This document shows positions 50,452 through 59,542 of a stretch of 64,000 nucleotides of DNA, piece by piece. Origin of the DNA: FEN-1073 sp963780865. GTDB lineage: Bacteria > Chloroflexota > Anaerolineae > Anaerolineales > RBG-16-64-43. Location: the NCBI GenBank assembly GCA_963780865.1, contig CAWADT010000026.1, forward strand, positions 191,880 through 255,879, given 5' to 3'. A model generated the notes under the pieces. The model saw nothing but the letters and a program-made list of their open reading frames with translations, searched no databases and had not been told where the DNA came from. A program made the position numbers and the translations under genes. Numbering within the stretch: position 1 is the first letter of the stretch; each line of letters opens with the position of its first letter.

Positions 50452-50799
50452 ATGAATCCCGCACCCGCTTCCGGCAAGATTTTCATCTCTCCCGGTGTGT
50501 TGGTCACAGTGGCGAGGCTCGCCGCGCTCAGCGTGCCGGGGGTGGCGGGCATGAGCCCGGTTCCGGGCGGAGTCAACCGGCTGTTTCGCCGGGGCGCCGC
50601 GCAGGGTGTGCGGTTGGAAACCCGCGACGAAGTGGTCTCGGCCGAATTGTTTCTCGTCCTGCATCCGGAGGGCGACGCGCGCGAGGTGGCGCGCAAGGTG
50701 CAGTTGGAAGTGTGCCGCGCCATCACCGAAATCATCGGGTTGAAGGTAGGGGAGGTGGTGGTGCATATCGAGGATTTCGCCCCCGCCCCATCGGAATGA
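50452..50799 (+). CDS. Asp23/Gls24 family envelope stress protein
   Basis: A 115-residue Asp23/Gls24 domain: SPGVLVTVARLAALSVPGVAGM near the front, SAELFLVLHPEGDAREVARKVQLEVCRAITEIIGLKVGEVVVHIEDF at the end. Family members attach to the membrane or act in cell-envelope stress. ATG 50452 has AGGTGA upstream overlapping the fabG stop. Its place before nusB is the common AmaP/Asp23-nusB order of Gram-positives and Chloroflexi. Confidence 0.9.
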   Translation: MNPAPASGKIFISPGVLVTVARLAALSVPGVAGMSPVPGGVNRLFRRGAAQGVRLETRDEVVSAELFLVLHPEGDAREVARKVQLEVCRAITEIIGLKVGEVVVHIEDFAPAPSE

Positions 50800-50923
50800 T
50801 CCGCCGCGGGGAACAGCGCCCGGTACCGCCCAGCGCGCCCCTCGAGCTCACCGGCCGCAGACCGCGGGATGTTCCTCCTCCCGCGAAAGCGGGATAATCC
50901 CTCCGCGGAGACCGCTCGTTCCC

Positions 50924-51373
50924 ATGAAAGCCAGACGCAAGGCGCGCACGGTCGCGCTGCAGGCGCTCTATGAATTGGATTGCTCTGCTCACGAGCCCGG
51001 CGCGGTTCTGGCCGAGCGCGAAGAGGAAGGCAAACTTCCGGAAGGCCAGCACGAGTTCGCCCGCGAGCTGGTCTTCGGCGTTTTAAAGGACCGCGTCCGC
51101 CTCGATCGCTGGATCGCCCGCTTCGCCCCCGAATGGCCGGTTAATCAAATTGCCATCGTCGACCGCAACATCCTCCGCATGGCGCTGTGGGAGTTTGCCG
51201 TCGGGCGGGTGAGCCCGGTGAAGGTGGCGATCAACGAGGCCGTGGAACTGGCCAAGCTGTACGGCTCCGACAGCGCCCCGCGCTTCGTCAACGGCGTGCT
51301 GGGGAGCCTGGCAGACCACACCGAGGAGCTGGCCGAAGCGGCCAAGCGCGAGCCGGCGGCTAAAGGAAAATGA
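50924..51373 (+). CDS. nusB: Transcription antitermination protein NusB
   Basis: NusB, 149 residues, binds boxA RNA with S10 in rRNA antitermination. All-helical protein: RRKARTVALQALYELDCS at the start, the middle RLDRWIARFAPEWPVNQIAIVDRNILRMALWEF, and KVAINEAVELAKLYGSDSAPRFVNGVLGSLA. The C-terminal tail is Lys-rich. It is the last gene of the fabD set; a tandem repeat follows. Confidence 0.94.
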   Translation: MKARRKARTVALQALYELDCSAHEPGAVLAEREEEGKLPEGQHEFARELVFGVLKDRVRLDRWIARFAPEWPVNQIAIVDRNILRMALWEFAVGRVSPVKVAINEAVELAKLYGSDSAPRFVNGVLGSLADHTEELAEAAKREPAAKGK

Positions 51374-51389
51374 CAGAACTCACGCAGTA

Positions 51390-51664
51390 TGTCATTCCGA
51401 GGGCCGCGAAGCGGACCGAGGAATCGCAGAGTTGAAGGGGGGCATGGGCTTCTTCTGCGCTTGTTGATGAGCTCCCACGCGCCACCGACTCCTCGCCCTG
51501 AAGGTCAGGGCTCGGAGTGACATACGGAGTGTGTCATTCCGAGGGGAGCGAAGCGGATCGAGGAATCGCAGAGTTGAAGAGGAGTATGGGCTTCTTCTGC
51601 GCTTGTTGATGAGCTCCCATGCGTTACCGACTCCTCGCCCTGAAGGTCAGGGCTCGGAGTGACA
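51390..51664. repeat. Two tandem 134-base TGTCATTCCGAG repeats
   Basis: Copy 1 51390-51523, copy 2 51532-51664, separated by eight bases and over 90 percent alike. Each starts TGTCATTCCGAG and ends CTCGGAGTGACAT, so the ends are inverted. A third, shorter pair TGTCACTCCG...CGGGGATGACG lies at 51674-51746. Confidence 0.85.
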
Positions 51665-51752
51665 TAACCAGTTTGTCACTCCGTCTGCCCTCGCGCACGC
51701 CCCGCGCTCTTTTCGGGGAAGCGGGGGCAGGAGCGGGGATGACGTACACCCA

Positions 51753-52556
51753 ATGACCCCTCTCCCATTCGACGATCCCCTTAATCCTCAGTTCCTCGCC
51801 GGCACACTTCTCAGCCGCGCGGTGCAGTTCTTCCCCCAATGCCCCTCCACAAACGGCTTGGCGCGCGAACTCGCTATGCAGGGCGAGCCGGAAGGTCTGC
51901 TGGTCATAACGGATTACCAGACCGCCGGCCACGGGAGAGGGGACCGCGCCTGGCAGGCCCCGGCCGGAAGCAGCCTGCTCTTCTCGCTCCTCCTGCGCCC
52001 TCCGCTCCCGGCCGTGCGCGCGCTGCAGGCGGCGATGGCTGTTTCCCTCGGCGTGATCGGGGGAATGCGGCTCGCGTGCGGCTTAACGGCGCGCATTAAG
52101 TGGCCGAATGATATTCTCCTGAACGGAAAAAAGGCCGGAGGGATTCTATGTGAGCTCGGTCTGGATGGCGAAACGCTGGAGTACGCGGTCGTCGGGGTCG
52201 GGCTGAACGTGAATTTCGATCCGCGCGGTGTGGCGGGCATCCCGCCGGAAGCGAGCAGCGTTCTCCTCGCGCTGGGGCGGCCGCAGCCCCGGGCCACGCT
52301 CCTGCGCGCGATCCTGGAAGAAATGGAGCCGCTCTACCGGGCCGTTTGCCGGGGCGAAAGCCTGCGCGCAGAATGGGCTCGCTCGCTGGAAACCCTCGGG
52401 CGCTATATCCGGGTGGCGCTGCCGGAAGAAGAAATCATCGGCAAGGCGGAGTCCGTCGACGACAACGGGGCGCTCGTCGTCCGGCTGCGCAACCGGTCGC
52501 AGCGGACGATTCTGGCGGGGGATGTGGTGCATTTGACCATAGACCACGGACCATAG
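51753..52556 (+). CDS. birA: Biotin--[acetyl-CoA-carboxylase] ligase
   Basis: BirA catalytic form, 267 residues, without an N-terminal HTH (so not a repressor). It activates biotin with ATP and attaches it to the carboxyl carrier protein. The biotin loop is GHGRGDRAW (usually GRGRRGRxW), followed by KWPNDILLNGKKAGGILCE with the catalytic Lys, and a C-terminal SH3-like domain. The last residues LTIDHGP come from a GACCAT repeat which supplies the stop codon, so the original C-terminus may have been longer or different. Confidence 0.92.
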   Translation: MTPLPFDDPLNPQFLAGTLLSRAVQFFPQCPSTNGLARELAMQGEPEGLLVITDYQTAGHGRGDRAWQAPAGSSLLFSLLLRPPLPAVRALQAAMAVSLGVIGGMRLACGLTARIKWPNDILLNGKKAGGILCELGLDGETLEYAVVGVGLNVNFDPRGVAGIPPEASSVLLALGRPQPRATLLRAILEEMEPLYRAVCRGESLRAEWARSLETLGRYIRVALPEEEIIGKAESVDDNGALVVRLRNRSQRTILAGDVVHLTIDHGP

Positions 52557-52589
52557 ACCATGGTCGATGGTCCGTGGTCTATGGTCAAA
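52532..52589. repeat. GACCAT palindrome / long hairpin at the birA end
   Basis: A 58-base near-perfect palindrome with 23-base arms beginning TTTGACCATAGACCACGG and a central CCATGG. The birA stop is inside it. It is a compact relative of the tract at 35034-35391 and would form a strong hairpin in RNA. Confidence 0.8.
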
Positions 52590-52647
52590 TGATGTACAGG
52601 AAGAATCGTATTTAAATATGGATCCGCAATAGCTCGTAGCTAGTTTC

Positions 52648-54630
52648 TTATATCGACGTCGCCAGATCCCAAAACTCCGCTACGCCCTTCGACCCCTGAA
52701 TCAACTTCCCCTCGTCCTTCAGCACGACGCTGCGGTTGTTGCAAACCATCCGGGAAAACATTCCAGAGTTTAACATCCATCCGATGAAATCCGCGGACCG
52801 TTTGGATCCTTTCGGGAGACGGACACCCCGCCAAGTCCTGGATTCCATATAGAGCCGTTTGCCGAGAGTGGTTTTTATTCCGGCGCTGCTTTCGGCAACC
52901 TTCCAGAGGAGAACATTGTCCTCTGTGGAGGGGATGAGCTTATGCCGCTCGAGAAAATCGAGATTATCGGATTCCTGGCTGCCCACCGGCTCCGAAAACA
53001 GGAGGATCACGCCGCCCCGCGTCTGCGTTCCGGTCAGCGCCTTGAACGCCTGCTCGCTCGGCTTGGTCACCTCCAGCGAGATCACCTCCCGGTCGAGCAG
53101 CCGGTCGTACAGGTCCACCACTTCCCGGTCCTGCTTGCCGATGTACAGCCTGACCCACGGTTTCCCTTCCATCGAAGAAAGGAAGTTCCGCGTGAAGGGC
53201 GCGTCTTTGGAGACGATGTGAAAATGGAACCGGTCGCATTTCTCGCGCAGGGAGGCGATCAAATGCGAAAAATACAGCGTACCCACCGCCGCCCCGGAGA
53301 TCGGGATGGAAACCTGAATGGGTTCTTTCTCCATCGCCTCCAACTGGCGTTTGCGGTTCGCCAATTGCCGGGCGCTCAGCGAGATGGCCCGCTGCGGATT
53401 CAACGGATAGGAGACGACTTCGATCCGAACGGTCTGGCCGAGGCTTTCGCCATACATACCCATCTGGTGGATAAGTTCAATCACCGCGGCGCAGTTCCCC
53501 CACTCCAATTTAAGGCCAGTCGATTCTTCCGTCAGAAGTCCGTTCTCATAGGCCTCCATCGCCATCGCGATAGCGTTACCGGTTTCAATTGTATCGATAC
53601 CATAGCGGTTACAAAGTTCATTGACTCTTGCAATAAACTCGAGATTATCTACCAGGCACGAACCGCCGAATAAGGCGAGTGTTTCGTATTCGGGACCTGC
53701 ACCCTTTACCGGAGCATAAGGACCTTCCGCAACTTTCACATGACGGCCGCACCCAACGACGCAACCGGCGCAGTGGTAGTTCCTTAAGGTTATAGTCTCC
53801 TTCATAATCGGCCCACTGATCTTGGCGGCACCGTGTTCCCAGCTGCCGAGTTTCCAGTTCTTGATAGGGAAGTCGCCAGTCTGCTCGCAGCCAAGGACTA
53901 ACCCCGCAGTACCGAAATTTTTTAGGCCCCCGGTTTTCGCCACAAAGTCGGGCAGAAATCCTTTCATTGAGGCACCGAGGCCGCTTTCGTCGAAAACTCG
54001 TGTAGAACCGGTGCCGCGCACGACTATAGCTTTTAGGTTCTTTGAGCCTTGAACGGCACCGACGCCACAGCGTGCCGCGGCCCGGCCTTCGATCCCATCG
54101 GTGAAAATGCCAGAGATGAGCACCACCTTTTCGCCAGCAGGCCCAATGGAGCTAACACCTGATTTAGGGTGAGTAGCTTCGCGCAAAAAGGCATCTGTTT
54201 CGTAAGTATCTTTGCCCCACACAAACGAGGCATCCCGGAACTCGACTTTATCGTCATCGATCGAAATGTAGGTTGGCTTTTTTGCACGCCCTTTGATGAT
54301 GATCCCATCAAAGCCTGTCTTTTTGAGTTCGCGGCCCCAGGTGCCGCCAACGCTTGCTTCACCCCAGGCACCTGTCAAGGGTGACTTACACACCACTGAA
54401 TGGCGGCCCGAACCAGTGATCCTGGTACCAGTAAGTGGACCGGTCATGAAGCAAAGAAGATTGTCTGCTCCAAGTGGGTCGGTTTTAGCATCAGTGCCGT
54501 CATAGAGTACCTTCGCCCCTAAACCCGCACCACCGATATATTTTTTCAGGATTTCAATCTCGAATCCTTTTACTTCCCATGTGTTTTCCGTTAGGTCAAT
54601 GTAAAGGAAGCGATTATGATAGCCGTACAT
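52648..54630 (-). CDS. Chimeric ORF: front of an aldehyde:ferredoxin oxidoreductase fused to an unrelated C-terminus
   Basis: From ATG 54630 about 398 residues read as a tungsten-type aldehyde:ferredoxin oxidoreductase: FLYIDLTENTWEV, IGGAGLGAKVL, the pterin stretch GRHSVVCKSPLTGAWGEAS, and three Fe-S cysteines in HCAGCVVGCGRH. At about 53435, after GESLGQ, similarity stops: the second half with the fourth Fe-S cysteine is absent. The frame continues without a break to 52648 with another protein (TVRIEVVSYPLN..., VVDLYDRLLDREVISLEVTKPSEQAFKAL) whose family I do not recognise and whose codon use is that of the left side. The AOR part has lower GC. As it stands the enzyme cannot bind its cluster properly. 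Confidence 0.8.
   Translation of the reverse strand: MYGYHNRFLYIDLTENTWEVKGFEIEILKKYIGGAGLGAKVLYDGTDAKTDPLGADNLLCFMTGPLTGTRITGSGRHSVVCKSPLTGAWGEASVGGTWGRELKKTGFDGIIIKGRAKKPTYISIDDDKVEFRDASFVWGKDTYETDAFLREATHPKSGVSSIGPAGEKVVLISGIFTDGIEGRAAARCGVGAVQGSKNLKAIVVRGTGSTRVFDESGLGASMKGFLPDFVAKTGGLKNFGTAGLVLGCEQTGDFPIKNWKLGSWEHGAAKISGPIMKETITLRNYHCAGCVVGCGRHVKVAEGPYAPVKGAGPEYETLALFGGSCLVDNLEFIARVNELCNRYGIDTIETGNAIAMAMEAYENGLLTEESTGLKLEWGNCAAVIELIHQMGMYGESLGQTVRIEVVSYPLNPQRAISLSARQLANRKRQLEAMEKEPIQVSIPISGAAVGTLYFSHLIASLREKCDRFHFHIVSKDAPFTRNFLSSMEGKPWVRLYIGKQDREVVDLYDRLLDREVISLEVTKPSEQAFKALTGTQTRGGVILLFSEPVGSQESDNLDFLERHKLIPSTEDNVLLWKVAESSAGIKTTLGKRLYMESRTWRGVRLPKGSKRSADFIGWMLNSGMFSRMVCNNRSVVLKDEGKLIQGSKGVAEFWDLATSI
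53425..53445. other. Compositional and homology junction
   Basis: Left of this point the DNA is about 60 percent GC with strongly GC-ending codons; right of it it is near 50 percent and less biased. The change coincides with the loss of AOR similarity within one ORF. No IS end or direct repeat is seen exactly here. Confidence 0.75.
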
Positions 54631-54635
54631 AACTA

Positions 54636-54663
54636 AGCTCTCTGCAAGAAGCTCTCTGCAAGG
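54636..54663. repeat. 14-base tandem repeat before the AOR gene
   Basis: AGCTCTCTGCAAGA followed by AGCTCTCTGCAAGG, directly upstream of the AOR start on the minus strand. It includes the GAGAG that could be the ribosome site. Confidence 0.7.
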
Positions 54664-54691
54664 TTCCTGCGCGGGCTGGCCGCGCAAATTT

Positions 54692-54796
54692 CTATTCAAA
54701 CTTCCCTTTGGTCTCGGGAGCCGCCAAGGTGCCACCAAGCATGAGCGCCGTCAGGAGCGTGGTCAACCCACCGATAGCACCCCCCACGGCTAACCT
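54692..54796 (-). pseudogene. C-terminal remnant of an MFS transporter
   Basis: About 34 residues end ...LTALMLGGTLAAPETKGKFE and stop at 54692-54694. The closing APETKGK is the cytosolic end typical of sugar- and aromatic-acid-type MFS proteins. An in-frame TAG stands just upstream, so the rest is lost. It suggests an aldehyde or aromatic-acid transport gene once preceded the AOR gene. Confidence 0.55.
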
Positions 54797-55600
54797 GTTC
54801 TACAGGGATCTGATAATAATAACGTTGACTTGTGCATGTTCCTTGATTCCTATGCTTCTCACAGGGGCGCATATCAAAGCAGAGCGTGAAAGAGACTGGC
54901 GCTAATTTGCCCAAAACTAAAGCCGGTTCTGGCTTAGCACTGCATGTTATGGGGCGTTATGCACCCCAATGCGAGAGAGGGGAAGTGTGACGCGCCGTAA
55001 AAAGTCCCGTAATTCTGTCCATTTTTGAATGAAAACAAATTTACCCTGTAGCACCCCCTTGCCGTAGCTGTTTTCCTATCTCAGAGGAGGCTTTTTTCCA
55101 TGCGCCGCACGATCCGCTCTCCTCTAGGCGACACCATGATGAATCGGGCAGCGGCCCAGGCCAGCCCGGAAGACTTTCCAATACAGCTGAGAAGTTCTTC
55201 TTACGCTCGGGCAACCTGTTCAGCGATTCCAGGAACCGCAGCACGCTGATCCAAGGCTCCGGTTTCGAACCGTCTGGAAGACGCTTCCGAATGATAACGC
55301 CAGGGTCCGAGGCACGCTGCAAAGCGAGAAGTACAATTCATAGGCATGCTCACGCATAATCCAGGTTCTTACTGCCCGGGGGAAGTTTTGCTCATGACTG
55401 CTGCCTTTGATTGGGAAATCACGATTTGCGATACCGGTAAGGCCGTGGCAACTACCCTTTGCGCATCGGCGTTCCTCCAGCTCCTCCTTCCCGAAGTGTC
55501 TATGAAAGGAACGCCGATAAATTCCAGGTGATTCCTCTTACGTATCCAGCCATCTCGGCCCGAAATGGCAAAGCTATAGACTCATATGCGGTAGATATTT
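54797..55600. other. Gene-free, decayed stretch
   Basis: About 800 bases without a gene I can support. Short open frames on both strands are in conflict and carry no recognised motif. The mixed GC content suggests debris of several former genes. Confidence 0.45.
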
Positions 55601-57067
55601 TTAGTAAAAGTCTTTCTTAATGTTAAGAGTAATAGTTTTCAACTCGGTATATTCATTTAACCCCTCAACACCATGTGTTCTGCCTGTGCCGCTTTCCTTA
55701 TAACCCCCAAATTCACATTCTGTTAGAAACTGATTATAGCTGTTAATCCAAACAGTTCCGGCCTTGATTTCTGCTGCGACTCGAAATGCCCTATTTACGT
55801 CGGAAGTCCAAACTGCTCCTGCCAAACCATACTTCGTGTCGTTCGCAATTTTAACAGCTTCTTCTTCCGTATGGAACTTCTGTATCACTAAGACGGGCCC
55901 GAAAATCTCTTCCTTGACCACACTTGAAGTAGAATCTAAACCTGTAAATATCGTCGGTGGAACAAAGTAGCCCTTATCGTAGCCATCTCCTGTCAATCGA
56001 TATCCACCAGTAATTAAAGTACCTTCCTTTTTACCTATTTCAATATATTTCATTACCTTGCTGTATTGCTCTTCAGATATCACTGGACCCATTTGACAGG
56101 ACTCATTAGAACCATTGCATACAACAATTTTTTCGACATCTTCCTTCATCCTCTTTACTACTTCATCAAATATGGTGTCCTGTACAATGAGTCTTGCTCC
56201 AGCCATACAAAGTTGACCAGAAGTGGTAGTAAACGCGCAAATCGCTCCGGGTACAACCTTATTCAGATCAGCATCATCAAACACGACATTAGGTGATTTG
56301 CCGCCGAGTTCCAGGGAGAGTTTTTTGACATTGCCAGCCCCCATTTTTGCTATTCTTTGCCCAGTATCCGTACCCCCCGTGAAGGCGATCATATCCACAT
56401 CTTCGCTTCCAGCCAAATAATCCCCTACAACACTACCAGGTCCCGTTACGAGATTAACAATGCCAGCCGGAACTTCTTTAATCTCTGCAAATAACTTTAC
56501 CATTTCGGCTGCTATACCTGAAGTAATGCTTGCCGGTTTGATTACTATTGCATTCCCTGCAGCCAGTGCAGGAGCCATCGCCCTAATGATCAGCCATGCG
56601 GGCCAGTTCCATGGTACAATAATTCCTACGACACCAATCGCTTCTCTGGTTATAAAGCAGAAAGAGTCTTTTGCGGGAACATAAGTCTCTCCTTTTAGAT
56701 TTCTAGCGATCCCGGCGTAATATTTGCATCCGTCAATACAGCCCCACATTGAGCCTCTTGCCTCATTAATTGATTTGCCATTTTCGGCACATAGCAACTG
56801 AGACAGAGCCTCGTGGTTTTCGGTTAGCAACCGCGCATATTCAAGCAAAACACCGGCGCGCAAACCAGGACATTTTCTCCAGTCGGAGGACTTTTCGAAT
56901 GCATCTCTAGCCGCATCAATAGCGTCTTTCATATCCTTCTCATTGGATTTCTGGAGGTGCGCGACGGTTTCCTGATTTGCAGGGTTAAGCGTACTGAAAG
57001 TGTTTCCGCTGGAAGAGGGTATCCATTGGCCATTAATGTAATTTGAGTATGTCCGCACTTCTGTCAT
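55601..57067 (-). CDS. NAD(P)-dependent aldehyde dehydrogenase 1
   Basis: A 488-residue class 1/2-type aldehyde dehydrogenase. Cofactor stretch VVGIIVPWNWPAWLIIRAMAPALAAGNAIVIKPAS, general base Glu in LELGGKSPN, catalytic Cys in TTSGQLCMAGARL, and EEIFGPVL. All active-site residues are in place. It converts an aldehyde to the acid with NAD(P)+. GC content is well below that of the left side of the window. It forms a set with two other ALDH genes on the same strand. Confidence 0.94.
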   Translation of the reverse strand: MTEVRTYSNYINGQWIPSSSGNTFSTLNPANQETVAHLQKSNEKDMKDAIDAARDAFEKSSDWRKCPGLRAGVLLEYARLLTENHEALSQLLCAENGKSINEARGSMWGCIDGCKYYAGIARNLKGETYVPAKDSFCFITREAIGVVGIIVPWNWPAWLIIRAMAPALAAGNAIVIKPASITSGIAAEMVKLFAEIKEVPAGIVNLVTGPGSVVGDYLAGSEDVDMIAFTGGTDTGQRIAKMGAGNVKKLSLELGGKSPNVVFDDADLNKVVPGAICAFTTTSGQLCMAGARLIVQDTIFDEVVKRMKEDVEKIVVCNGSNESCQMGPVISEEQYSKVMKYIEIGKKEGTLITGGYRLTGDGYDKGYFVPPTIFTGLDSTSSVVKEEIFGPVLVIQKFHTEEEAVKIANDTKYGLAGAVWTSDVNRAFRVAAEIKAGTVWINSYNQFLTECEFGGYKESGTGRTHGVEGLNEYTELKTITLNIKKDFY

Positions 57068-57930
57068 TTTTGCTACCTCCTATAAGCTTATTCCGGCTTG
57101 CTGATGACAATTCCTCTTGGCGGGCTTAGAAGTGGCTGTCAAAGCGACATTATCGTATCTTTACGACATCCAAGCCGAGCACATCCGAATAACGTTTCAA
57201 TTCTTCATCGTAGGTAACGCAACTTTAGTTTTGACAGATCTACCATCCGATTATGCTAAGACCTCGAGAAATCCAGTCCGACAGATCTTAAGCTAATCAA
57301 TAAAGTATAGCCAATGATCGCCGAAAATTTTCCGTTATCACATTCTCAAATTACATTATTATCGATTGTTAAGCTGCGCATCCCGACCCAAGTCAACTTA
57401 TCTTGAGATGCCTAATCATCGGTCAAAGTATCCTTGATGAATCGGGGATGTCCTCAGGTGGTAATGGGTCCACGGCTTTTCCCCGGCGGAAGGTGCGCCC
57501 TGGGCACCTCCCGCTGCCGCGACGATCTGCCGCTTTTGCGTCAGACTCCACCGCGGACGCGACGATGGACCGACCGGATCACCTCGACACAATTCTGCCT
57601 ATCGCCTTGCATAAAGCCAGACTCACGTTCGGGCACTTCGCCTCGACATTGCCTGCCCCCCCATAGGAGACTCAGGAAGAATGTTACGCTCAGACAACCT
57701 CGGGCAGGGTCTCCGGGGTAGCGGCGAAGACAAGGAAATTGCCGTAAGCCACATGGACCTGAAAGGCTGTCCTCCCGGGAGACCGATGGCGTCCAAGCGA
57801 ATTTGCCCGAACCGTAGAATCCATTGAGGGACTCAATGCTTGCTCAAACAACAGAGCCTATGGCCACAATGTTTCCGCCGTTTCGTCGGACCATTGCATT
57901 GCCCAGTTCGTCCCCATAGACACAACACTA
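57068..57930. other. 863-base gap with decayed sequence
   Basis: Apart from the PIN-like remnant at 57150-57226, a GC-rich patch from about 57450 to 57850 gives broken frames (such as AFQVHVAYGNFLVFAATPETLPEVV on the minus strand) that look like the end of a lost gene, family unknown. No intact gene, promoter or repeat could be supported. Confidence 0.4.
57150..57226 (-). pseudogene. C-terminal remnant of a PIN-domain (VapC-like) toxin
   Basis: The frame ends VTYDEELKRYSDVLGLDVV-KIR. The pattern TYDxxL...A/S..LGL.VV is the usual end of PIN-domain RNases. An in-frame stop just upstream shows that only about 24 residues remain. No antitoxin is adjacent. Confidence 0.4.
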
Positions 57931-59394
57931 CTAAAATGGCCATTGCCTATATTCATTCTGGACTGAAATCCACTTAACAGTTGTAAAATCCTCAATAGCC
58001 CATTCGACCCCACAGTATCTACCTAACCCGGATGATTTTTCCCCTCCAAACGGAGTGCCTGGTTCGACATTTACTGTCTGGTCATTGACATGAATCATAC
58101 CCGTGTCGATTTGTTGAGCCACTTTGATTCCCCGCTCAAGTGACCCGGAAAATACAGCGCCGCTTAACCCGAAATCCGACCCATTCGCAACCTTAATTGC
58201 CTCTTCTTCACCGTCTACCGGGATGATAGTCGCGACAGGACCAAAAAGTTCGGTCTGGGCAATTGTCATGTCATTGTTTACATCTATGACAATGGAGGGC
58301 CACATCATATGTCCTTCAACTTTTCCACGGAGTACGATCTTCGCGCCTTCCTTCTCACAGTTATCCAATACTTTTACTATCTTATCAATCGCTTTCGTGG
58401 TAATCATCGGACCTATGATTGTATCCGGGTCGGCCGGATTACCTACCTTGACCTTAGCGGTCACTTTTTGGAACTTATCGACGAATTCCGGATAGATTTT
58501 ACGGTCGACGATAATCCGATTCGTAGCGATGCAAATTTGTCCTTGATGAAAATATTTTCCAAACGCTGCGGCACTGACCGCTTGGTCAACATCGGAATCG
58601 TCGAGGACAACGAATACATTATTGCCGCCAAGTTCCAGCGCTGCTTTCTTCAAATTTTTCCCGGCTACCTCACCAATCCGTTTTCCAACGGGGGTAGAAC
58701 CTGTGAATGAAATAATACTGGGGATCGGATGTTCCACCATATAATCGCCGATTTCATTCGGGTCGGCGGCAACCACACTGAGTACCCCTTTAGGGAGACC
58801 AGCATCTTCGAAAATTTGCGCTATAACGAGTCCACCGGTGATAGGAGTCAGAGATGCGGCTTTTAAAACAATGCTGTTGCCTGCCGCGATACCCGGGGCC
58901 ACAGCTCGAATGCTCAAATAAAGAGGCCAATTCCAGGGCGAAATCACTCCAATGACGCCGGCTGGAATGCGATAAACTCTATTTTCTTTCCCCGGTATCA
59001 AAGATGGAAACAGAGAAGCATTCATAAGCGTTGGATACTTCGTCGCTTCCTTAATGTCCGCAATGGAGGCATCCACCTCAATGCCAGACTTTATTCGAGA
59101 ACTCCCGCTTTCTTCTATCAACAAAGTAACGAGTTCTTCTTTGCGTTCCGCGAAGATTGCCGCCGCCTTTTCCAAGATAGCTATTTTCTCATAAGCGGGC
59201 ACTGCCGCCCAAGCCGGCTGACACTTCTTCGCAATTTTATAAGAGTCATCAATGTCCTGTTTGCTCGCAAATTTTAATTCAGCAAGCGCTTGCCCATCGT
59301 ACGGGCTTGTAACAGCATCAACCCGAGCGCTGGATCCTTCTTTCCATTCACCGCCAATAAATTGTTTGTTCCAGGAAGGGTATTTAACGGACAT
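57931..59394 (-). CDS. NAD(P)-dependent aldehyde dehydrogenase 2 (vanillin/benzaldehyde dehydrogenase-like)
   Basis: A 487-residue ALDH. Cofactor stretch GVISPWNWPLYLSIRAVAPGIAAGNSIVLKAAS, base Glu in ALELGGNNVFVVLDD, catalytic Cys in HQGQICIATNRI, and TPFGGEKSSGLGRY at the end. The NNxF/VL pattern after LELGG is the one seen in vanillin and benzaldehyde dehydrogenases, so an aromatic aldehyde is a reasonable guess. All catalytic residues are present. It lies between the other two ALDH genes. Confidence 0.92.
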   Translation of the reverse strand: MSVKYPSWNKQFIGGEWKEGSSARVDAVTSPYDGQALAELKFASKQDIDDSYKIAKKCQPAWAAVPAYEKIAILEKAAAIFAERKEELVTLLIEESGSSRIKSGIEVDASIADIKEATKYPTLMNASLFPSLIPGKENRVYRIPAGVIGVISPWNWPLYLSIRAVAPGIAAGNSIVLKAASLTPITGGLVIAQIFEDAGLPKGVLSVVAADPNEIGDYMVEHPIPSIISFTGSTPVGKRIGEVAGKNLKKAALELGGNNVFVVLDDSDVDQAVSAAAFGKYFHQGQICIATNRIIVDRKIYPEFVDKFQKVTAKVKVGNPADPDTIIGPMITTKAIDKIVKVLDNCEKEGAKIVLRGKVEGHMMWPSIVIDVNNDMTIAQTELFGPVATIIPVDGEEEAIKVANGSDFGLSGAVFSGSLERGIKVAQQIDTGMIHVNDQTVNVEPGTPFGGEKSSGLGRYCGVEWAIEDFTTVKWISVQNEYRQWPF

Positions 59395-59542
59395 GATCTT
59401 TCTCCTTCATAAAGGTTAAAAAACTCGCGATAACCCTCTGCCGCTACTCCGTGTCCTCTCGAACACCCTCGAGTGGACCCGCTACCGGCGAACCTGGCAA
59501 CCAGGGCATCCGATAGCAGAACAAAAATTGAAAATATGTGTA

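Noticed and set aside
51390..51664. CRISPR-like array
   Set aside because: Only two long copies, no spacers of constant length and no cas genes.
55041..55322. 93-residue minus-strand frame
   Set aside because: No ribosome site, no motif, lies in a decayed stretch.
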